The notes under the pieces: generated by a model
Seen by the model: only the letters and a program-made list of their open reading frames with translations
Databases searched by the model: none
Told to the model about the DNA's origin: nothing
Program-made: the position numbers and the translations under genes
In this document: positions 1 to 5,181 of the stretch, piece by piece
How positions within the stretch are numbered: the stretch's first letter is position 1
Layout of the letters: every line of letters starts with the position of its first letter
Origin: Actinomycetota bacterium
GTDB taxonomy: Bacteria > Actinomycetota > Actinomycetes > Nanopelagicales > Nanopelagicaceae
Reading direction: 5' to 3'
DNA: 7,534 nucleotides
NCBI GenBank assembly: GCA_009927705.1
Contig: RFMK01000078.1
Span: 1-7,534, forward strand

Positions 1-72
1 CAAACCTTGTGCACCTGTTGAACCGGTATCACCTTTCAAACCTTGTGCACCTGTTGCACCGGTATCACCTTT
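1..72 (-). repeat. Tandem 36-bp coding repeat in the collagen-like gene
   Basis: Positions 1-36 and 37-72 are two 36-bp units that differ at one base (21 versus 57). In the protein this is two 12-residue units of the form KGDTG(A/S)TGAQGL, residues 158-181, and the difference is Ala versus Ser. Positions 73-108 carry a more degraded relative. The array reaches the left edge, so its copy number is unknown. Such near-identical units usually arise by recent slippage or recombination and often vary in number between strains. Confidence 0.85.
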
Positions 73-543
73 TAGTCCTTGAGCGCCAGTGTCGCCTTTT
101 GCACCAACTGCTCCTGTCGCACCTGTTAAACCAGTGGCGCCAGTTAAACCTGTTGCTCCGGTGTCGCCTTTCGCGCCTTTCTCACCAGGATCTCCTTTAT
201 CCCCCTTCTCTCCTTTTTCTCCTTGCTCACCTTTTGCGCCGGTGAGTGCATTACCTCTTTCTCCTGTCTTGCCATCAGTTCCGGCGATACCTGCTGGTCC
301 TCTGAGGCTTACGGGATTAGGCCAGCGATTGTTTGCTTTCGGTCCATAGATATTGAAAGTAAGTACATCAATATAGAAATCGCCATTGATGCCGAGTTTT
401 GTTCCGGGTGCGCCCTTTCCATTAAGCACGGTGTTAGCAATAGTCTGATTTGTTCGACCAGCTGCGGTTGATGGACCTACCCCGAATGAAGTGAATAGAG
501 ATAGCGCAATGAAAGTGCGCAATAGTCGATGTGGCGTGCTCAT
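1..543 (-). CDS. Secreted collagen-like protein, N-terminal part (runs off the left edge)
   Basis: The reading frame opens at the ATG at 543-541 and stays open to position 1 (181 codons, no stop), so the C-terminus lies outside the window. Residues 1-28 look like a signal peptide: basic start with HRLLR, hydrophobic core FIALSLFTSFGVG, then PSTAA before the likely cleavage site. Residues 37-81 form a compact module containing LNGKGAPG, NGDFYID, IYGPK and WPNPVSLRGP, a pattern I recall just upstream of collagen repeats in other bacterial collagen-like proteins. From residue 82 on, glycine occurs every third position, with one break at 97-102 (GNALTG). Residues 105-127 are rich in charged KGE/KGD triplets, and residues 128-181 are rich in GAT/GLT/GDT/GAQ triplets. 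A strong Shine-Dalgarno precedes the start. The protein is probably exported to the cell surface or medium. Its role (adhesion, matrix, filament) is inference. The collagen-like assignment is very secure. Confidence 0.93.
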   Translation of the reverse strand, partial: MSTPHRLLRTFIALSLFTSFGVGPSTAAGRTNQTIANTVLNGKGAPGTKLGINGDFYIDVLTFNIYGPKANNRWPNPVSLRGPAGIAGTDGKTGERGNALTGAKGEQGEKGEKGDKGDPGEKGAKGDTGATGLTGATGLTGATGAVGAKGDTGAQGLKGDTGATGAQGLKGDTGSTGAQGL

Positions 544-573
544 GGGTACCCCTCCTCAAGGGGTAAGTACCCC
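544..573 (-). promoter_or_regulatory. Alternating GGGGT/ACCCC leader, possible translational switch
   Basis: In transcript order the leader reads GGGGU (573-569), ACCCC (564-560), GGGGU (552-548), then ACCC (547-544 plus the shared base at 548), directly before the AUG. The second element can pair with the first (5 bp, 4-nt loop) or with the third (5 bp, 7-nt loop UUGAGGA). The third can also pair with the fourth. The third element overlaps the end of the Shine-Dalgarno, so one fold would leave the ribosome site free and the other would mask it. The complementarity is visible in the sequence. Any regulatory action is inference, and short G/C-rich repeats can pair by chance. Confidence 0.4.
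551..557 (-). promoter_or_regulatory. Shine-Dalgarno of the collagen-like gene
   Basis: Read on the minus strand this is GAGGAGG, close to a perfect anti-16S match, seven bases before the ATG at 543-541. It fixes the start of a gene that is otherwise open at the window edge. It sits inside a set of GGGGT/ACCCC inverted repeats that could hide or expose it. Confidence 0.8.
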
Positions 574-614
574 CTGAATAGGGATGTGGAGTTGAATCGT
601 GATTGAGCGGAAGA

Positions 615-644
615 TAAATACGTAGCCCTAATTCTCTATACCAA
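615..644 (-). promoter_or_regulatory. Candidate promoter of the collagen-like gene
   Basis: On the minus strand a TTGGTA hexamer (644-639) and a TATTTA hexamer (620-615) are separated by 18 bp, a plausible sigma70-type pair about 70 bp upstream of the collagen-like start. This would leave a leader that includes the GGGGT/ACCCC hairpins. Neither box is a perfect consensus, and no transcript evidence is available. Confidence 0.25.
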
Positions 645-787
645 TTCTCAGGTTGTGAGCGTATAAGTCTCCTCCTCGGGAAAAAACTCTGACGTGGCTC
701 TCATGAAAAATCGCTAGTCATTTCAGCGAAGAGTAGTTTTATCCCGTTATCGAATACGAGGGTGTTCGAAGTAAGTACTCAATCGAC

Positions 788-793
788 AAGGAG
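788..793 (+). promoter_or_regulatory. Shine-Dalgarno of the small secreted protein gene
   Basis: AAGGAG lies five bases upstream of the ATG at 799 and supports that start over other in-frame options. No convincing promoter boxes could be assigned in the 200 bp upstream. Confidence 0.75.
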
Positions 794-798
794 TATGA

Positions 799-1374
799 AT
801 GAAGAAGAAGTTAATCGCAGCCTCTGTAGTTGCGGGACTTGCACTCACACTTGGCGGAGTCGCTGGAGCATCAGCGCACGACAGGGGAATGGGCGGCAAG
901 GGCCAAGGACTCGCAACAATCTTGGACGGCTTGAAGACAAAGGGAACTTTGACTCAGGCACAAGTTGATGCAATCAACAAGGCACTCGCAGATGCACGAG
1001 CTACTGCAGATGCGAATCGCGAAGCGAAGCGTGCAGAACACATCAAGGTGATCACAGATGTGTTGGGTATTGATGCGGCGACTCTTAAGTCCCGTCTTGA
1101 TGCTGGCGACTCACTCGCGAAGATTGCAGGAGCAAAGAAGGATGCTTTGATCGCTGCAATGGTCGCATTTGAAACAAAAGAGATTGATGCCGCAGTAACT
1201 GCTGGAAAACTCACAGCCGCTCAGGCAACAACCATGAAAGCAAATCTCAAGGATCGCGTCACAGCGCATGTAGAAGCGACTCCTGGACAGGGCAAAGGTC
1301 CACGAGATTTTGGCGGTCCAATGGGTTCTAAGGGTCCAAAGGACTTCATGGGCAAAGGTCGAGGCGGACACTAA
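799..1374 (+). CDS. Small secreted alanine-rich helical protein with TxAQ modules and Gly-rich tail
   Basis: The protein has 191 residues and I cannot name its family. Residues 1-26 are a clear Sec signal peptide: MKKK, then a hydrophobic Ala/Leu/Val/Gly stretch, then ASA before His27. The mature part has no cysteine and is predicted to be almost all helix. Residues 40-67 (ILDGLKTKGTLTQAQVDAI) and 125-157 (ending in AGKLTAAQATTMKANLKDRV) share a pattern of a Gly-x-Leu-Thr-x-Ala-Gln turn followed by a long helix. Between them, LGIDAATLKSRLDAGDSLAKI (86-109, with the downstream ALIAAMV) resembles the LG-x-LK-xx-L-xx-G-xx-LA-x-IA modules seen in other secreted bacterial proteins. The tail from 163 is Gly/Lys/Pro-rich with two GP(R/K)DF motifs. 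It is divergent from the collagen-like gene and ends before a strong terminator, so it is a one-gene unit. An envelope or extracellular role is inference. Confidence 0.88.
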   Translation: MKKKLIAASVVAGLALTLGGVAGASAHDRGMGGKGQGLATILDGLKTKGTLTQAQVDAINKALADARATADANREAKRAEHIKVITDVLGIDAATLKSRLDAGDSLAKIAGAKKDALIAAMVAFETKEIDAAVTAGKLTAAQATTMKANLKDRVTAHVEATPGQGKGPRDFGGPMGSKGPKDFMGKGRGGH

Positions 1375-1419
1375 CCGCTAACGCTTTTCACTTTCATTTA
1401 TCTCGTTCCTCCTAAGACA

Positions 1420-1456
1420 AGAACCGCTGGTAGAAATACCAGCGGTTCTCTTTTTT
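1420..1456 (+). terminator. Strong intrinsic terminator after the small secreted protein gene
   Basis: A perfect 13-bp stem, AGAACCGCTGGTA (1420-1432) with its complement at 1437-1449, closes on a GAAA tetraloop and is followed by C and six T (1451-1456). This is a textbook Rho-independent terminator. It stands 45 bp after the upstream stop codon and only 18 bp before the rpiB start. Confidence 0.93.
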
Positions 1457-1460
1457 CTTT

Positions 1461-1467
1461 GAGAAGG
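1461..1467 (+). promoter_or_regulatory. Shine-Dalgarno of rpiB
   Basis: GAGAAGG lies seven bases before the ATG at 1475 and directly after the T-run of the preceding terminator. It supports the chosen rpiB start. Confidence 0.65.
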
Positions 1468-1474
1468 TATATCC

Positions 1475-1930
1475 ATGAAGATTCATATCGGAAGCGACCA
1501 TGCGGGGTTGGAGTTCAAAGGAAAGATTGTTGAACATCTTCGCGCTCAAGGTCACACAGTTGAAGATCATGGACCTCATTTTTACGACGCTCTCGATGAC
1601 TACCCCGTTTTCTGCATCCCTGCTGCGGAAGCAACCGCGAAAGAGCCAGGCTCATTTGGCATTGTTCTTGGTGGCTCTGGCAACGGTGAACAAATCGCCG
1701 CAAATAAAGTTGAAGGAATTCGCGCTGCTTTGGTCTGGAGTATTGAAACAGCAAAGCTTGCCCGTGAACATAACGATGCAAATGTGATTTCTCTCGGTGG
1801 ACGTATGCATGACGAAGAGTTTTGCCTCAAGCTGGTCGATACTTTCTTGGCCACTCCCTTCACTGGGGATGAAAGACACGTGCGTCGAATTGGATTTATC
1901 ACAAAATATGAAAAAACTGGAGATATTTAG
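1475..1930 (+). CDS. rpiB: Ribose-5-phosphate isomerase B
   Basis: This 151-residue enzyme interconverts ribose 5-phosphate and ribulose 5-phosphate in the non-oxidative pentose phosphate pathway, in the cytosol. Visible hallmarks are the N-terminal GSDHAG (6-11), the loop GGSGNGEQIAANK (66-78), REHNDANVISLGGR (97-110) and the basic patch RHVRR (134-138) that fits phosphate binding. The E. coli-type enzyme has a catalytic cysteine in CGTG. Here that position is Gly66 and Glu72 is present in GNGEQ, which is the actinobacterial form in which, as I recall from the M. tuberculosis enzyme, a glutamate acts as the base. Length is normal for the family. The stop codon overlaps that of the convergent trmB gene. 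A terminator lies immediately upstream, so the source of its transcript is unclear. Confidence 0.96.
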   Translation: MKIHIGSDHAGLEFKGKIVEHLRAQGHTVEDHGPHFYDALDDYPVFCIPAAEATAKEPGSFGIVLGGSGNGEQIAANKVEGIRAALVWSIETAKLAREHNDANVISLGGRMHDEEFCLKLVDTFLATPFTGDERHVRRIGFITKYEKTGDI

Positions 1931-2622
1931 CGCCTTTGAAATTCAAAATCTGTTACGACATGTTCCTTTGTAATTCCTTTACTCTCAAATTTCGTGAGCG
2001 GTCTCCAATCAGGACGAGGAATCACGCCACCAGTGAAATCTGGATTGCTGGCAAAGCTCTTCTCAATCTCTTGAGCATACGGATACCAATCCGTGGCGAT
2101 ATTAATTCGGCCCCCATGCTTTAACTTCGTAGCAAGTATCTCAATGAAATTCGGCTGCAATAGCCGACGCTTGTGTTGCTTACGTTTGGGCCACGGATCT
2201 GGAAAGAAGATGTGGAAAGCATCAATAGAGTGATCACTGAGGTGTTTTGTTAGAACTTCATATATGTCAGCATTGATGATCTTTAAATTTCTGACACCTA
2301 AATTCTCTGCCCGGATAATGAGTGCGCCTAGCCCGGGTTTGTGAACTTCCACCGCGACATATGCTGTTTCGGGATTGCTGGCGGCGATTTGAGAAGTCGC
2401 CTCACCCATTCCACTACCAATTTCGAAAACTACTTCTTTTGGATTCATGGATGGAAAGAGTTCTCTCGGTTTTAAGACACCTTGTAAGGGGACTTCAAAG
2501 CGATTCCAATGTTGCACCAATGCTTCGGATTGGGCCTTAGTCATGCGATCGCCCCGCAATCGAAAGCTACGGAGGCGGAACTCCGGACGCTGCACTTGCT
2601 CCATAGTGGCAAAGAGTGCCAT
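1927..2622 (-). CDS. trmB: tRNA (guanine-N7)-methyltransferase
   Basis: This 231-residue SAM-dependent enzyme makes m7G46 in the variable loop of tRNAs. In order: RSFRLRGDRMTKAQ (18-31), the usual N-terminal signature; the SAM-binding glycine loop FEIGSGMGE (66-74); VEVHKPGLGAL (91-101), holding the acidic residue expected to bind SAM ribose; NADIYEVL (117-124); the highly diagnostic FFPDPWPK (139-146) followed by KQHKRRLLQ; TDWYPYAQ (177-184); and the C-terminal TKFE (210-213) with the SKG that follows. The start at 2622 is preceded by only a weak purine stretch. An ATG at 2604 is also possible. The ATG at 2544 would cut off the conserved RSFRLR segment and is unlikely. It is head-to-head with pepN (18 bp between starts) and tail-to-tail with rpiB, with overlapping stops. 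Confidence 0.95.
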   Translation of the reverse strand: MALFATMEQVQRPEFRLRSFRLRGDRMTKAQSEALVQHWNRFEVPLQGVLKPRELFPSMNPKEVVFEIGSGMGEATSQIAASNPETAYVAVEVHKPGLGALIIRAENLGVRNLKIINADIYEVLTKHLSDHSIDAFHIFFPDPWPKRKQHKRRLLQPNFIEILATKLKHGGRINIATDWYPYAQEIEKSFASNPDFTGGVIPRPDWRPLTKFESKGITKEHVVTDFEFQRR

Positions 2623-2640
2623 CTCTGCTTGGATACGTGC

Positions 2641-5181
2641 ATGCCAGGAAATAACATCTCGCGCGCGGAAGCCGCTGAACGTTCGTCACATCTCTCCGTC
2701 AAGCACTATGACATTCATCTCGATGTCACAACTGGTGAGGAAGCATTCCACTCCACATCAACTGTGTACTTTTCCTGCAACAAGCCGGGATATGACACCT
2801 TTATCGACGCCGTTGGAAAGCGCATTATTTCTGCAACTTTGAATGGCTCCCCTGTTGACACTAATAACTTTGATGGCGAGACCGTGTATTTGAAAAATCT
2901 TCAATCAGAGAATGTTCTGACGATTGAAATTGAAGCCGTCTATTCAAAAAGTGGTGAAGGATTACAGAGGTCAGTCGATCCCGTCGATAAAGAGGTATAC
3001 CTCTACTCTCAAGGTGAAACTGCGTTCATTCGAAATATGTATCCATGTTTCGATCAACCAGACCTTAAAGCGACTTTCAATATTTCCGCTGTCGCACCCG
3101 CTCATTGGCAAGTTATCTCAAATAACCCAGTAAAGAGCACAACTAATATGGGTGACAAGAAGAAGTGGGAATTCACCACCACAAAGGTTATGCCAACTTA
3201 CATCACAGCTTTGGTGGCGGGTCCTTACGCCTCTGTTTCAGATGAGTACAAAGGGAAGAAAGTAATCCCCATGAACATCTATTGCAGAAAATCACTTTTC
3301 CAGCACCTCGATCCGGAAGAAATCTTCTTGGTCACTAAGCAAGGCTTTGCTTACTTCGAAGAAGTTTTTGGTCTGGCGTATCCATTCGAAAAGTACGATC
3401 AGATCGCCGTCGTTGATTTCAATTGGGGTGCGATGGAGAACGCAGGTGCGGTTACTTTCCGCGAAGATTTACTCGTATTCCGCTCCAAGGTAACAGAGCG
3501 GATGTACAACGCGCGCGCGAATACGATTCTTCACGAAATGGCCCATATGTGGTTTGGCGATATGGTCACTATGAAGTGGTGGGATGACTTATGGCTAAAC
3601 GAGTCATTTGCTGAATGGTCCTCGTATCTTGCCCTTGTAGAAGCAACACGTTTCAAGAATTCATGGGCTGGTTTCAACGCCGAGCGAAAGAACTGGGCTT
3701 ATCGTCAAGATCAACTCTCTTCTACTCACCCCATCGCCTCAGACATGGTCGATATTGATACCGTTAAAGCGAACTTCGATGGAATCACGTACGCAAAGGG
3801 AGCTTCGGTACTCCACCAACTAGTTGCGCACGTTGGGCGAGAGAACTTCATTGCTGGCCTTCAAAAATACTTTGATAAGCATGCCTTTAAGAACACCACG
3901 CTCCAGGATCTTCTATCCGAGCTTGAAGCAACGAGCGGACGTGATCTTGCACCTTGGGTTTCGACTTGGATTCAAACTGCGGGAGTTAACACTCTGCGTC
4001 CGGTAATTGAGGTAGAGGGCAACACTTATAAGTCGATCGCAATCGCTCAAGAGCCACCACTAATCCCAAGTGGATCACAGGAACTCCGACCTCACCGAAT
4101 GGCGATCGGTCTTTACGACCTTAATGGTGATGTTCTGTCGCGTCGAACTTCAGTTGAAATCGATGTGGCTGGAAAGCTCACCAGCGTTGATGCGCTTTCT
4201 GGAGCAAAGGTTGCCGATCTTCTTCTTATTAATGATCACGATTTGTCCTACGGGAAGATTCGATTCGATGAACGTTCTATCTCTACTCTGAAAGCTCATC
4301 TAGGAAAACTCAATGACAACCTCTCCCGTGCGTTGTGTTGGGGTGCTGCGTGGGACATGTTGCGCGATGCCGAAATTTCGGCCACTGATTACATTGATAT
4401 CGCAATTGCAGGATTGCCCGGCGAAGACGACATCACAACCGTTACCGCACTGGGAAATCAGCTCATCTCTGCAGTTGAGATCTACGCTTCTGACAAGAAT
4501 CGCGATGGTTTAAGAGACAAAGTTGCAACAACGCTTTCTCAACTTCTTGATAAGGCAGAACCTGCGAGCGGGCACCAACTTCAATTCGCAAAAACTTTTG
4601 CATCCCTGGCTCACACCCCAGCTCACACTGCACGCATTCGTGAACTTCTTGACGGAAAACTTTCCGGGCTCACCATTGATGCTGATCTTCGTTGGCATCT
4701 GATGCTCACCCTTGTTGAGCGAGGGGCGGCCACGAAGGAAGAAGTTGATGCAGAACTTCAGCGCGACAACACTCTCACCGGACAACTCGCGCACGAGCGT
4801 TGTATGGCAGCGTTCCCAAACATGGAGGCTAAAGAAGCCGCATTCAAGCGCGCCACCGAAGATGAAAGCATCACTAACTGGTCGCGACTATCGGCAATCC
4901 AAGGCTTTGCTCGACCATTGCACCGGTCAATGCATGAAGCATTTATTGATCGCTACTTCGCGCTAATTCTGGATACCTATAACACCAAGTCATACGAGGT
5001 ATCTACAAGCATCATCGACCTCTTGTATCCGTCGTATGTAATCTCCCAATCCACGCTAGATAAGACCAACAATTGGCTGAAGGGCGTTGGTAAAGATGGC
5101 CATCCAACATTGAGGCGTCATGTCTTGGAAGCCAAAGATTCACTGGAGCGAGCACTCAAGGTGCGCACAAAGGACTCTTAA
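2641..5181 (+). CDS. pepN: Aminopeptidase N, M1 family zinc metalloprotease
   Basis: The enzyme removes N-terminal residues from peptides in the cytosol. From the ATG at 2641 it has 846 residues, normal for the Streptomyces-type PepN. The start was chosen because MPGNNISRAEA matches the usual actinobacterial N-terminus; the open frame extends upstream to 2509, but only through trmB antisense sequence. No signal peptide is seen. An N-terminal beta domain (about 15-195) contains FIRNMYPCFDQPD. The catalytic domain has GAMEN (263-267, N-terminus recognition), the zinc site HEMAH (298-302; His298, His302 with Glu299 as catalyst), the third zinc ligand Glu321 in NESFAEW, and Tyr384 in TYAKG as transition-state tyrosine. 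From about 520 it is helical, fitting the ERAP1-like C-terminal domain. No good Shine-Dalgarno precedes the start, so a leaderless or very short-leader transcript is possible. All catalytic residues are intact. Confidence 0.97.
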   Translation: MPGNNISRAEAAERSSHLSVKHYDIHLDVTTGEEAFHSTSTVYFSCNKPGYDTFIDAVGKRIISATLNGSPVDTNNFDGETVYLKNLQSENVLTIEIEAVYSKSGEGLQRSVDPVDKEVYLYSQGETAFIRNMYPCFDQPDLKATFNISAVAPAHWQVISNNPVKSTTNMGDKKKWEFTTTKVMPTYITALVAGPYASVSDEYKGKKVIPMNIYCRKSLFQHLDPEEIFLVTKQGFAYFEEVFGLAYPFEKYDQIAVVDFNWGAMENAGAVTFREDLLVFRSKVTERMYNARANTILHEMAHMWFGDMVTMKWWDDLWLNESFAEWSSYLALVEATRFKNSWAGFNAERKNWAYRQDQLSSTHPIASDMVDIDTVKANFDGITYAKGASVLHQLVAHVGRENFIAGLQKYFDKHAFKNTTLQDLLSELEATSGRDLAPWVSTWIQTAGVNTLRPVIEVEGNTYKSIAIAQEPPLIPSGSQELRPHRMAIGLYDLNGDVLSRRTSVEIDVAGKLTSVDALSGAKVADLLLINDHDLSYGKIRFDERSISTLKAHLGKLNDNLSRALCWGAAWDMLRDAEISATDYIDIAIAGLPGEDDITTVTALGNQLISAVEIYASDKNRDGLRDKVATTLSQLLDKAEPASGHQLQFAKTFASLAHTPAHTARIRELLDGKLSGLTIDADLRWHLMLTLVERGAATKEEVDAELQRDNTLTGQLAHERCMAAFPNMEAKEAAFKRATEDESITNWSRLSAIQGFARPLHRSMHEAFIDRYFALILDTYNTKSYEVSTSIIDLLYPSYVISQSTLDKTNNWLKGVGKDGHPTLRRHVLEAKDSLERALKVRTKDS

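Noticed and set aside
1..108. CRISPR-like 36-bp repeats
   Set aside because: The units are directly adjacent with no spacers, stay in frame and encode Gly-X-Y triplets, so they are collagen coding repeats.
9..349. Plus-strand open frames with Leu/His-rich or Pro-rich periodic products
   Set aside because: They are antisense shadows of the Gly-X-Y codons of the minus-strand collagen-like gene, which has the signal peptide and ribosome-binding site.
750..769. LexA/SOS box
   Set aside because: The half-sites resemble TCGAAC/GTTCGA, but the spacer is 8 bp instead of 4 and one arm differs, so it does not fit the actinobacterial SOS consensus.
954..1371. Minus-strand open frames opposite the small secreted protein gene
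   Set aside because: No ribosome-binding site and low-complexity products; they arise from the Ala/Lys-rich codon pattern of the real gene on the plus strand.
1927..2546. trmB starting at the internal ATG at 2544-2546
   Set aside because: It would remove the conserved RSFRLRGDR segment of the family.
2509..2640. Longer pepN N-terminus starting at 2509
   Set aside because: These 44 extra residues are antisense to the conserved start of trmB, are unlike M1 aminopeptidases, and the family-like N-terminus begins at 2641.
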